DNA of 61,440 bases, taken from Xanthoparmelia taractica. Taxonomy: Eukaryota > Ascomycota > Lecanoromycetes > Lecanorales > Parmeliaceae. Location of the stretch: assembly GCA_033085395.1 (NCBI GenBank), contig JANQBS010000232.1, forward strand, positions 1 through 61,440, given 5' to 3'. The notes under the pieces are model-generated. The model was given only the letters and a program-made list of their open reading frames with translations. It ran no database searches and had not been told where the DNA came from. Made by a program: the position numbers and the translations under genes. Below, piece after piece: positions 12,801-23,706 of this stretch; the first letter of the stretch is position 1, and every line of letters begins with the position of its first letter.

Positions 12801-14120
12801 TTAACAGAACTACTAATTAATAATAACTTTATATTCCCTCTTTGCTCGTGAAAGATATTCTTACTTTAACATATAAGAAAGAATATCCTGGCTTTTAGAG
12901 ATGCTACGAAATTATTACGTTATTCTAATATATTTATGAAATCACAAAGCACTTATAAGACTTTATTTGATATTATTCGGAGTGTTTAGTGCTATAGATA
13001 AGAAGGCACGCATCTTACGATAGTCTATAGTCAATTTTATCTTCGTTCGTGCCTTTTTATACTTTAACGATTAATTTTATTCTAATATTACCTCTATTAA
13101 ATAGATTAAATTATATTATATCTATTACTTATAAGTTTATAAAAGCTATTTAACTTATCTCTAATAAATTAATTTAAAAAGTATCTAGTTAAGTAAAAGT
13201 ACTTTTAAATCGACTTAATATTATTAATTAAGGAATTTTAAAGACCATTATTAGCGATAGAGATAGAAAATTTCTTTCGGAGCTTTAGAAATCGCTTTTC
13301 AAACTATTAAAGATTTCTCTACTATATTTAATAGTTTATTACTTATAGATTAATAATATAAGCAAACGCACTAATTAGACTATTAAGATAGCTTTAAGAT
13401 ACTTCGTATATGCCCTTAATAGATCTTCTTTATAGTCGAAAGTGCTATTACGAATATAAGTCTTTTTAAATAACTTCGTCTCTTCTAAGATTAAGATTAT
13501 ATTAAGCGAAGTAATCTACGATTTTATCTTAAATAGATCTTTAAATTTACTTCGATTACTAATTAAAATCGATTATATCTCTATACGAATTACGATTAAG
13601 AATATTATCGATTTTACTTAAATATCTAATAAATTTCATTACGATAGAAAGTATTAATCGATATTTCTTAAAATAAGAGAATAGACGCTTCTTCGATTCT
13701 ATAAAGACTATAAGATCTTCTCTATTCTTAACATTATTAATAAGCTATTATAATAGTATATTAATTTTTTTTAAATAATGAATAGAGTAGATAGACTCGT
13801 CTATAGACTTATTGTTTCTATAGAATAAAGAGTTTATTTTGTCTTTACAATAGCATAGTTAAAGTCTTATTCTACGCCGCAAAACGATCCTTTTCAACGC
13901 CCTCGGCCTTAATATATTTCGTCTATTTCTATTAATAATAATAACACTATTAATTTAGAAATCGAACGACTTCTTAATAAACGAATTATTAAGAAAGAAC
14001 GTGATTTAACTATAGAATATCTAGTAAGATAAAAAGAATATAATCTCGAATACGATTAGTGATATAATATTAAGGATCTTAATAATATTTTTGAATTGAT
14101 AAAGAAATTTAAGGAGAAAG
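9811..14120 (+). pseudogene. Pol polyprotein of Gypsy A: finger, PR, RT, RH, IN, chromodomain
   Basis: A C2H2-like finger (9811-9891) reads YYRNY, a gap, then KLYKYLR and a final His; the first two Cys are now Tyr. The protease active site at 10147-10185 reads INIGYNVSLIDRV, with DTG decayed to NIG. The RT catalytic box at 11513-11524 reads YVNN in place of YVDD. RNase H ends at a DALSRL-like motif (12425-12445). The integrase core shows ISDRDRKF near 13247-13273. The chromodomain reads YLVR*KEY at 14018-14041, with Trp codons now stops. Together these would cleave the polyprotein, copy RNA to cDNA and insert it. Almost all stops are TAA/TAG, so the protein is dead. Confidence 0.9.
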
Positions 14121-14550
14121 TAGCTAGAATTCGATCTACTTCTTCGTTTTCTTAGTAAAACTTATCCGTAAAAAGAGATCGTTTAAGAAAGCGATATAGT
14201 AATATTACACCTGAATAACACTCACGCTATATTAATTTATTTTATATCTAAGCGTTTAACGAGTATTATCGATCGAGAAATAATTTTCCTCTACTCGATA
14301 ACGTTTGTGTGATTATTGAAGGTATGGTCGTTATTTGATAACTATTGTTGTTGACTTATTATTAGATGTTTATTTACTAACTAATATTTTAACTAATATT
14401 TTATTTAATCGACGAAAAGATCTCGCTATTACTATCGAAGAGATCTCACTACCCTAGCTTCTTATTAATATTAATATATTGTTACGCTGTTAACAACGGA
14501 TTTGCTTAATTAACAAAGTTTTTTTATATACTTTAGATATATATATAGCA

Positions 14551-14562
14551 AGCGAGGTCGCT
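14551..14562. other. Palindromic AGCGAGGTCGCT motif next to the A 3' LTR
   Basis: Stem AGCGA/TCGCT with a GG loop, 27 bp before the 3' LTR, followed by a pyrimidine-rich TTTTTCTTCTATTTC stretch. The position and sequence are the same in A', and B has the motif at 4407-4418. Confidence 0.6.
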
Positions 14563-14589
14563 CGCTTTTTCTTCTATTTCAGCGAATGC

Positions 14590-14723
14590 TGTCACGAAAA
14601 CGCACTTACCAAGCACTCGGCCAAGGCAAGTGCTTGGCTGGCCCTAACTTAGATAGAATTTTCCAACTTAGAATCATTAAGAATTAGACACCCAATTGAC
14701 TACATACACCCTTTGCTGTTACA
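14590..14723 (+). repeat. 3' LTR of A
   Basis: 134 bp, TGTCACGAAAACG to GCTGTTACA. It is shorter than the 5' LTR because one internal GGCAAGTGCTTGG repeat unit is missing. The next 5 bp (AAAGT) match the flank of the outer 5' LTR apart from one base. Confidence 0.92.
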
Positions 14724-14728
14724 AAAGT

Positions 14729-17085
14729 GGTGTATTATTAATACTTATAAGTCTTAAAAGTATATCGAGAACGATATACTCTTTTTTAGGCTTATATCGA
14801 ATATTAAAATAAAATTATCTAAGAAATTAAGAAGCTCTAATAAAACGAACGTTTATTCTTATAATGAAATTCATTGTAGTAATCGATAATTATTTTATAA
14901 TATCTAGGATAATAGAATAATTTATTTAAATAATAATAGTATACTACGAAGAGTTTATTAGGTGTCTTATTTTCTTAAGTATTCAGATAAAGCCCGCTAT
15001 CTCGAGTTCTATCGGCCAATAATTGCGTTTAGCTTAAGTTAATCCTCGAGATAAAAATATAATTATTTGAATTGCAATGCGAAATGACTATTCGAGTTAG
15101 AATTAAGTTCTTAGTTAATATAAAAGACTTATACTTCGAAATCGAATTCTTTTAAAATATCTAAATTTACATAAATTAATCTATTAAGATTATAATAAAT
15201 AAGTATAGAAGATTAAGATAATATTACTTAGAGACTATTAAAATTAATCTTCTTCGTCTCACTTAATAAAGATAATTTAAAGCGTGAAGAATACGTATAA
15301 CGAGGATTATCTTTTAATAAAGTTTCTTTTAAAAGTCTTATCTTAAGATTTTATAAGAATATTATAAATTATATAATAATAAATTAAGCTTTGAAGATAG
15401 TCTATAAGATTGAAGTAATGCTTTAAATCTTTAAGAGTTACGAAAATTTAGATTAATAATCGCTTTAAGTTTATTATTTATAATAGTTATTCTTAAAGAA
15501 TTAATATATCGATTAAATAAATTAATATTTGAATATCTTTGAAAAATCTTTTTAAAGATAATTAAAATATTGTGCTCGATTAGGAGTTTAAAAAAGTCTT
15601 CTTAAATAACAAAGATATTTAGAGAAGTTACTAGATTTAATAACGATATTATTAATATAGGCCTACGCGAAGTCTTTAAGAGCTCTTAAAATATAATTAA
15701 TTCTTCTCTATACGTAGATAATTGAATTTATATATCTTATAATTAAAATATTAAATATTTTCTATTCTTGGTGCGTGATTACTATAAGTATATATTAAAA
15801 ATCGAGATATATAAGTTATTAATAGAAGAATAATATCGTATTTAGCACTGTTAAATACGTATAATTAAGTAATTTCGAGATAATATTTAATTAAAGAGAT
15901 ACGAGATAAATATCTAATATAATAAGATCGTTTAGGTCTCGAATATTAATTATAGTTTTATCTTTTTTCTTCTTATTAGATGGAGTTTTTTAAATAACGA
16001 AGATAGAATAGTTAAACGAAGTTAATTATTTTATATACTTCAAACGGCCTTACTTTTAAAGAGCGTCAAAGATTTTATTAATTATTATCTTATCTATTAG
16101 CTTAAGAGAATAGATCTTCGCTCTCTTATTATTAAATAGTTTGAATTAATAATTATCTCGAAGAGAAAGCTTTATATATTTATTTTATAATACTTTAATA
16201 AAATCTTTATTCTTTTATAGAGACGAAAACTTATTAATTAAGTTAGTTAATTGTTACTTTTTTAGCTTATTTTTATAGATTATTATATCGTTGGAAAGCT
16301 TTAATTCTATATTTTTATTATTTAAGATTTCGTTGAGAATTTTACTCTTAGCATAATTAATTAGAGATATAGAATTATTAGCTAGATTTATTGACGTAAT
16401 AATTATAAAAGTAGCTACTTTTTTAATTAAATTCGATAAGATAAATAAAACGTTCTCGTAATCGACTTCTCGCAGCGTTCTTAGATATAATTTCTTAGGA
16501 ATTTGCATAGCATAATTAGTCTTATTTTTGACTATTATATCGGCAATATTAATATTAATTATATAAGTATATATAATTAAATTTTATTGCCTTATAGATT
16601 CGAAAATAAAGTCTTTATTAGATAGATTCTTAGGCGTTATAATAGATAGAATTTACTAAGCTCTCGATATAATAGTAAGTATCTTTTATACTCGAATTAA
16701 TCGTTTTATATACTAATCGATATTATAAATTGTAATTTTAATAATAATATTATAACTATTAATACGTGCTTCTTTCTTGCTTATATTAAGCATAATCTTC
16801 TTTAATCTTATAATGTTATTTCTTATTAATAGATTTATCTTTAAATTATTAATTAAATAAATTTTTCTTATAATATAAGTAAGAGCCTTATTATTATTCT
16901 TTTTGAGATCTAAGAAATATATTAAAATAAGCATATATTTATCGATATTATGTATTATAGAATCAAGCTCTTTGATATATAGATAAGATAATATTTTTTT
17001 AATCTTCACATTAAATAGAAGAGACAAAAGTTATTATTTATCGACTAGTATTATATTAGTCTCTAAATTAATATATTCTTTCTTA
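14729..17085 (-). pseudogene. Protease and reverse transcriptase of Gypsy B
   Basis: Read on the - strand from 17085. The protease active-site area lies near 17080-17035. The open stretch 17027-16713 is the genuine frame and holds the downstream half of the protease, with the IYLINNLKINLLI tract that also occurs in A near 10350. A linker open at 16508-16254 follows. RT comes next, with the catalytic box at 15659-15648 reading YINN (YIDD family form), so the first catalytic Asp codons are lost. The region ends at the A insertion, and the frame resumes at 6314. Stops are RIP-type. Confidence 0.88.
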
Positions 17086-17264
17086 TTCTTAGCTATATTT
17101 AATATAAATCGTAATAAAATATAAGCGTAATTTTAGCCACGAAAGCTAAAATTAGTATTTAATCTAGCTCTATTCTTAAAGTCTAATTAAATAATTTTTA
17201 TAGTAAAAGTATTGATATTCGTTTATATATTTATCGACGATTTAAACGTAGAAACTAGTAATTT

Positions 17265-17339
17265 AAAATAATATTCGGCTCGTAAATATTTATACAATTT
17301 CGACTTAGAAGAGAAATATAAATTACAATTTCTATAATA
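17265..17339 (-). other. C2H2-like zinc finger relic of Gypsy B
   Basis: On the - strand this reads YYRNCNLYF, then SKSKLYKYLRAEYY. The pattern is C-x2-C, an aromatic residue, Leu, then His/Cys; several Cys and His are changed to Tyr by RIP. It lies between gag and protease, as in A, A', C and G. Confidence 0.6.
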
Positions 17340-19543
17340 CGTTTGAATATTCATAAATCTAGCAAAAGAATTTTTATAATATTGATTATTTAGCTTATTA
17401 AAATTATAGTTTAACAGCTTCTAATAATTATTAATTTTAGTATTCTATTAAAGCGTATTTTCTTTCGCTTGGCCAGGATTTTCTTGCTTATTTTTAGTCG
17501 CTTCTACTTGATAAGTAGTAGCCTTAGATCTAAAATTCTGCTGAAATTGTTAACGATTTTCGATATTGTTTAGGCTTTCGAATTTTCGATCTACTTGATC
17601 GAATTGATTCGTTTGAGATCGATTCGTCAAATCTAATATATTTTGCTATTCTCTCGCTTATACGAAAGGCCTTTAATTCGACTATAATCGTAAATCGTAG
17701 CGAGGATTTAATTAATAGTTATACTATTAAGGGCGATAAGTATTTTAATTAAAAGAGTTAGAAAATCGAAATAATAACTGCTAGCGATATAACTATTCGT
17801 ATTGCTATTGCTACTACTATTTAAATAACTATGAAATTGAATTAAATTAATTCTATTAATCTTAACGAATTGGGAAAGCTGGATTTAAAAGATCTTGTGA
17901 AAATATATTCCTTAGTGCATTTCGATAGATATTTTCACGTTAATTCTATTAATATTATTATTGATTTTAAGATCTTTAAGCGAATGTTTAATATTACTAT
18001 TGGCGAGTATATAGCTTAAATTAAGCTACTTTTTTTATATCAAGCATTTGAATAAAGCTTACAATAATAATAGCTGAACTTAGTAAGTTAACAAAGACTC
18101 GTAGCTCTAATACGATTCCTTAATAGATAAATATTAATTAATTTTGAATATTATCAATATTAGCTAATTTTATATATCTAACAATTACTTATATATAGCT
18201 AGTAGGCTCACGGCGCGCTCGAGTATTTATTAGTGTGTACTTTTCTACAATTAGATTTGAGAATATCACGCCTAATAATTTCTTAAATCTTATAGAGAGA
18301 GCTCTATATTATTCTTTCACTTCACTATCTTCTACACGAAGATCTCTTCGCTTTAGATTTAATAGCTCTAAAATATATTAAGCAAGTATAAAATCACGAA
18401 AATAAGTATTTATATTAATACGAACTATAGCTTCTTCTTTTATAGCTATCAAATTATGAATTCTTTTAATAAATAAAATTACACTACGATAATAAACGTT
18501 CTTTCTTGTAATTATAATCTTATTCTCTTTATAAGACTTATTTAAAAAAGAATCGAAATAGCTTAATTCTATAATATTTCATTTGCTATCAAAACTCGAT
18601 ACTTTAATAGCTTCTACTGTGAATTCGGGTTCTTTTAATTCTTCTAACTCTTTTAATAGATCTTATTGTCCCTTAGATCTAGTAGATAATTGCAAGTTAT
18701 TAATAATATTTATGACGACGGAGTTAATAGTATTATTAATTATATCTTGTAGTTGTTGGGTCGTGGAATTAATAGTTATTTTAGGTGTAGTTTAACTTAA
18801 TTATTTATAAGAAGTACTTAAATTTTCACTTAAATCAATAGTATTTATAGCGATAGAATTTTTACGAATTACTAGTGGCGGTGATGTAGAAGGCGAATTA
18901 TTTGATAAAGAATTACGATTATTGTTAGTAGAATTATTGTTATTAATATTAGTAGAATTAATATTAGAATTATTGCTAGTTGATAACGAACTAGGTGTAT
19001 TTTTAGTAGAAAAAGAATTAAAGAGTAAATTCCTAAGAGACTAAGTGACTTACTTAAAACGTTGAATAGATTTACGAAAAATAGATTTATTAACGATCTA
19101 ATTAGATAATTAACGATCTTAAATTAAGAAATAAATAATCGTTTTTAATAAATTAGTAATAGAATTAATAATAAATATTAATCTAATAGGCCTAAGAGTG
19201 TTAAACGTAAGATATTTATAAATCTTCGTAATATCGTTAGATATTAAATTAGCATATTTGTAATTAGTAATAATAAATTTCTAAATGTCAAATGCGAGGT
19301 TAAGTATTTGTCTATCTATTGAAGTAATTAGCGTTAATTTATAAGATTAATTAATAAAAAAAGTAAAATAGAGAAAGACTTTTAATGGATAAAGAGTAAA
19401 GAAAAAGTAAATAAGATCTTGCTAATCTAATAGCTCACTTATTTAATAAATTCGGTGACGATAAGTGAGATATAATAATAAAGGATATCTTCTAAATCGA
19501 TTCGATTATTAGTTGATATCGAAATTAAGCGTTGCTATTATAT
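17340..19543 (-). pseudogene. Leader and gag region of Gypsy B
   Basis: Directly inside the 5' LTR, the - strand reads TATAATAGCAACGC, the family primer-binding site after RIP. Degraded gag follows. Between about 17900 and 17400 the - strand encodes a Gln-, Asn-, Ser- and Arg-rich tail leading into the finger. The open stretch 18583-18795 on the + strand is antisense and has no recognisable product. Gag packages the RNA into particles; no start codon can be assigned. Confidence 0.65.
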
Positions 19544-19703
19544 TGTTATGGAAAAGGTATTTGGGATTAATTGATTGAAAAGTCTATCGGATTCTAAGGG
19601 CCGCAGTGGCGGAGATTATGCTGAGAAACTAATACAAATTTGGCCTAGCCTCCCCGATCTTCCCGGAATGCCTTTGGCATTGGCATATAGGAAAACCGTG
19701 ACA
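19544..19703 (-). repeat. LTR of B (5' LTR by coding direction)
   Basis: 160 bp, matching 4222-4380 along its length. Most differences are C/T or G/A changes. It ends CCGTGACA and is followed by ATTAT (19704-19708), identical to the flank at 4217-4221. Confidence 0.92.
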
Positions 19704-19708
19704 ATTAT

Positions 19709-21230
19709 TATCTTTACTAATATTAAATAATATATTATCTATAGCTTAGAATAAAGAAAGATCTTTAATTAATACTTTAAAAAGTAATTTAAACGACGAT
19801 AATTATTAAATGGCGCTATAAAATAATATAATACCACTAAAAATACGCGAGTATATTATTAAGAAAAATTATATTAATATATTCGAGACGATAAGAGTTA
19901 ATTTATATATAAGAATTATAATTAACGAAGATCTTAAAGATCTAAGTCTTTTAGAGCTAAGTTCTTAATTAAAATATTATATAAACGCGCTTAATCGAAT
20001 AATAATTAAATTATAAAGAGATTAAAAACGAAAACTCTATAAAAATACTCGATTTATATAGAATATTAATAAAGAATCTATAATTAAAAAAACGAGAAAA
20101 ATACTAAGATCTTTAATTAATTATTATTTTTAAAGCTTCGAGATCTTTTTAATAAGAATATAGTTTTTCGATTATTTAAATTGTTTTTATTTATTTTTCA
20201 TAAAAAAGATTTAAGAGATTATTTAATTTAATCTTAAAAGCTATATAACGTCGTTATTCGAAGCTCTAAAAACGATTATTCGCGACTTATTAATAGATCT
20301 TCGATTTATACGCTAATATCTAAAGAATATATAGAATATAATATATTTTATAGAGCTTAGACTAATTAATTAAAATTAACTTTTTTTAAAATAAGAGACG
20401 TCTTCTATCTTAATTAATAGTTATATTATTATATAGAATCTTCTTCTATAGCGAGAGAGTATTTCTCGAATTTAAATAAAGAAGTAAATATCTTTAATTA
20501 TCTCTATTCGACAATATTATAATTCTTAAAATAATCGCTCTTTAATATACTTTAGTAATTATATTTCTAGATTTCTTTATATTAAAAAATAGAATAATAA
20601 GAAAATCGAAGATAAATTCTTTATTATTACTTTAATACTTACAAGATAATAATTCTTTTTAGAAATATACGAATATATTAAGAAAATCTAGCGAGATCTA
20701 ACTTAATAAAAAAGGCGTATTATATATTATTTAATACGATAGCGTGTGTTAAAGATATACTCTAGAATAACGAGAAAGATATAGATATCTCTTAGATTAA
20801 ATAATCTATATAAGAATTTATTAAATAATATTATCGACGAATCGAGCTTTATAAGCGCCTTAAAAAAGTCATAAGATTTAATAATATTTAATTATTTAAT
20901 AAATTAATTTTAAGCTTTATAGAAGATAATAAGAGAAATATGCGAATTATTAAAAGATACTCGATACGTAAAATAACTATATTGAAAGAAATCGATCTAA
21001 AAAGTAATAGTTAGAACTTAAGTCTCTCTAATAATATACTTCGCGTTTCGATAAATAGAGAGAATAAGTAAAAAAGATTAAGCTTTGATCTATTATTAAT
21101 AGCTTTACTATAATAAATAAAAAAAATAAGCGAAGTACAAAGATAATAAATATTTATAAATTAATAAAATTATACTAAATAGAGAGAAAAAATATTAAGA
21201 ATATATAATATAGTAAATAAAATTATCGAA
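19709..21230 (+). pseudogene. Unclassified RIP-degraded coding region H, right part
   Basis: Continues the + strand frame of 75-4221 across the B target site. Read with RIP-type stops as Gln or Trp, it gives a long hydrophilic protein with many basic and aromatic residues to about 21230. I recognise no domain. Tyrosine-recombinase (DUF3435) and DUF3723 proteins of Starship elements were considered, but I could not match their motifs. A region above 5 kb with one direction of reading suggests one or two large genes. Confidence 0.4.
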
Positions 21231-21773
21231 ATAATCAAGTTCGTTTTCACTCCACCTACCCGAATCTCATCTAGCATAGTCTTGGCATTATTATATCTAG
21301 TCTCATAGATCTATGTAGCAAGATAATTAAGTGTTTTATTACCTATCTTTTCAATAGATTATAAGCTCGAGACTTCAGGCCTCGTTTAGTAACTTAATAC
21401 TTATTATATAAGCGTATTCTTATATCTCTCTCTCTATAAGCTATTCTATTTTATAGAAATCATTGATTTTTTCTACGAGAATATTTAATATAGATATATT
21501 ACTATAATATAAAAACTATCTATTAAGACTTTTAAAGATTTAGAGATATTTAATATAATATTATATCGATAAGATAACTATATCTCGATACTTTAGATAT
21601 ACTTACATCTATTAGTGATAAGCTTTAACTCTAAATAAATCTTAGCTTTCGCTAGAATATTGATTCTATTAATTATTTGAATTATAAAAATTAAGTTATA
21701 CTTAGATTAATAATTTATCGCAAATAATTAAAAAACTTAGTTCTCGAACTTACTAAAATAATCTAGTAAATGC
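21231..21773. other. Unassigned stretch between H and Copia E, partly RIP-poor
   Basis: Bases 21235-21400 keep CpA and TpG steps and are richer in G+C than the surroundings, then sequence returns to heavily AT-rich DNA. No open frame, terminal repeat or second copy in the window was seen. It could be the 3' end of H or a remnant of unrelated unique DNA. The last five bases (AATGC) are the presumed left target site of E. Confidence 0.4.
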
Positions 21774-21924
21774 TATTGGAATTCGAGTCACGTGACTAGA
21801 TCACGTAACACGCTAAGGCGTGCCTCATAGTCTCGCTTTCCTAGCTAGTACTCCTTAGTCAATAGAACTACTATGTGTTCTACCTCATATTTTGACAGGT
21901 TATAAGCCCAGACTATGCCCGGCA
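21774..21924 (+). repeat. 5' LTR of Copia E
   Basis: Begins TATTGGAATTCGAG (TGTTG in the unmutated form). Bases 21784-21842 match the 3' copy at 39446-39501 almost exactly, through the palindromic CACGTG site and GCGTGCCTCATAG. The start is fixed by that match. The end at GCCCGGCA is a guess because only 66 bp of the other LTR survive. Confidence 0.75.
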
Positions 21925-23080
21925 GTGATTTAGCTATATTATAATCTATCGCTATTACGGTGACTCTTTGATATTTATTACGATGCTAAACGTCGCTATA
22001 GCGATTATTTGATAATCTCTTTATCGTAGATATTTCTTATATTAAAATAATTATTTAGGGCCTAAACGATTATAATTCGCTATTAATTCGAGGGTTAAGA
22101 TTTATCGCTCAGCGCTTTCTTATCTTAAGACCGATAATATTAAATCTCGCTACGCGATTAATCAAAATTATATACTTATTAGGGCCCCTAAGATACTATT
22201 AGTTTCTCTACGTAGAACACGCTAAATAAAAAAAGATATCTTCTTATTTATTATATCGAAATATTAAATTAGGTGGCGAGTATATAGACTTTAAAGTCTA
22301 AGATTAATTATATAATATTCGTAATAACGGCGAGAAATTAATTATCTTAGTTATCGTAGACGAAGATTAAATCTAAACGAGTTAAGAAAAAGAAGAATAA
22401 ACGAGCCTAATTTTTATTTTAGCTTTCGCTAATAAAGATTAAAATAAAAATAAATAAGTCTTAAAGCGAAGACGCTTAATCTATCTAATCTTTATTAAGA
22501 ATTAAAGTTAAAGATAAATAAATTAAATCTCGTCGTTATAGAGATAAGAAAATCTTTAATACGAATAAGCGATCTCTCGATTAAGAAAAATACAGTTAAG
22601 CGAAAGTTAAAAGTAAACGACTAAGATATATATTGTAATTCTTGAGTTAAAATAGTTAGAATAATAAAGACTAGAATAGTTAAAATAATTAGAGTAACTT
22701 AAATAGAGGAGAGTCTTTAAGATCTATAAAGATTAAGAACTTTCTTTCTCGTTATTCGTTTATATTATTTATTTTAAAGATCAAAACCCTCACACTTTAC
22801 GAGAGAGTTATCTTAATAAAGCGTTATTAGCTACGCTATATTAATTTATTTCTCCGCTCTTCGGCAGCAAAGATCTCGCTTATATCGAGTTAATCTTAAG
22901 GTTAAAAGAGATTTCCTCTACACGCTCGAGGCACTTGCGAGCCTATCGAATAGCGATATCGATAGCGAGTATATTTCAATTGCTCTCGCTGATTCAACTT
23001 CTACTTTAGAACAATTCACCTCTAAAGCATCGCCGAAGCCAATCTCTAACGAAGATCTCTTTGATTTCCGAGCGAAATTA
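21925..23080 (+). pseudogene. Leader and 5' gag of Copia E
   Basis: Leader, then the first part of gag, cut by transposon D at the TA dinucleotide 23079-23080; gag resumes at 33732. Bases 21925-22790 are heavily RIPed. From about 22790 to the D boundary the sequence is RIP-poor and gives an open + strand frame rich in Ser, Asp, Glu and Leu. An antisense open stretch at 22918-23142 runs across the E-D boundary and is therefore not a gene. Confidence 0.7.
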
Positions 23081-23185
23081 GCGTGTGTAGAAAGCTTGAG
23101 AATTCTTGGCAGAGAAAATTGAGTATTTTGTGTTTTTGCCACTCAAATCGAGACATTTCTCTTTAATTCTCCTCAATAAGGTCTG
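23081..23185 (+). repeat. Left terminal inverted repeat of D
   Basis: Reverse complement of 33625-33729 with roughly nine or ten changes in 105 bp, mostly transitions. Starts GCGTGTGTAGAAAGC after the TA target site. It is RIP-poor. At 105 bp it is long for a Tc1/mariner element. Confidence 0.9.
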
Positions 23186-23513
23186 TCGTATCGTATTACC
23201 GTCTAAATAGTGAGAATTAAGGCCATATATACTCATTAGCGTTTATATTAACGTGTTTTTCTAGAAGATAATCAAACCTCTAGCCCCAGCCCTACGCTTC
23301 AAGATTATATAATATCTACTGCTATGATAACGCCCTAATCTCATCGCAGTAGAGATTCACTGTGAACTCGTTACTATCTATCGTATACAAGAGAATCTCT
23401 TCCTATATAATACGCTCTTTAGACCTCAGCTCCGCCCTAAGAAAGCTTCTCGTAAGTTTATCGTAGTTATTAAAAATAGTCTTATTCGATATCTTAAAGA
23501 ATAGCCTTAGGCG
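23186..23513 (+). pseudogene. N-terminal part of the D transposase
   Basis: Region between the left inverted repeat and the Gypsy C target site. By position it should encode the DNA-binding (helix-turn-helix) half of the Tc1-type transposase whose catalytic half lies at 30636-31560. The sequence is RIP-poor. No helix-turn-helix could be shown by eye. The five bases before C (TAATA, 23514-23518) are duplicated at 30631-30635. Confidence 0.6.
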
Positions 23514-23518
23514 TAATA

Positions 23519-23706
23519 TGTTACAGCTATGACCTTGAGAAAGCCTTCCGCAGGCGCCTTTCTAGTCCTTGGCAAGGAGAAGGAGTTGGGGAAGCTACGT
23601 CCGTACTAGTACTAGCATGGCTGGGCGTGAGTACTTATTCTTCGAGCTCTGTTATAGTTTCTAATTAATCTTCTTCTACTTAATTAATCAATACTTATAC
23701 TTATTA
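23519..23706 (+). repeat. 5' LTR of Gypsy C
   Basis: 188 bp, TGTTACAGCTATGACC to ACTTATTA (the 3' copy ends TTATCA). It keeps many more CpA/TpG steps than its partner at 30443-30630. The tract TTTAATAGCAACGTC follows, which is the family primer-binding site after RIP. Confidence 0.93.

Larger units (their letters stand above)
6315..14723 (+). mobile_element. Ty3/Gypsy LTR retrotransposon A with self-duplicated 5' end
   Basis: LTRs lie at 6315-6476 and 14590-14723, and the flanks AAAGG (6310-6314) and AAAGT (14724-14728) are a 5-bp target duplication with one change. Total length is 8409 bp, about 940 bp longer than needed because a second LTR plus leader starts at 7255. The rest is collinear with inverted copy A' at 48515-56040. 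Order: leader, gag, C2H2-like finger (9811-9891), protease (about 10141-10515), reverse transcriptase (about 11070-11930), RNase H (about 12100-12480), integrase (about 12820-13600) and chromodomain (about 13955-14120). It sits between the RT and integrase parts of B. RIP has destroyed all reading frames. Confidence 0.94.
4222..19703 (-). mobile_element. Ty3/Gypsy LTR retrotransposon B, interrupted by element A
   Basis: Full-length element on the - strand. Its LTRs lie at 4222-4380 and 19544-19703. The flanking 5-bp target duplications are identical, ATTAT at 4217-4221 and 19704-19708. Without the nested A element (6315-14723 plus 5 bp) it is about 7.07 kb. In transcription order it carries gag (about 19500-17350), a C2H2-like finger (17339-17265), protease (about 17085-16713) and reverse transcriptase (about 16250-15000). 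Beyond A come integrase and chromodomain (about 6310-4690). Stops are mostly TAA/TAG from RIP, so no protein can be made. Domain order and the chromodomain place it among fungal chromoviruses. Confidence 0.92.

Noticed and set aside
18583..18795. 70-residue open stretch with a Val/Ile-rich end, possible membrane protein
   Set aside because: It is antisense to gag of B, and hydrophobic translations are expected from AT-rich DNA.
22918..23142. 74-residue open stretch on the - strand
   Set aside because: It runs across the boundary between Copia E gag and the terminal repeat of D, so it cannot be an ancestral gene. It is open only because the patch is RIP-poor.
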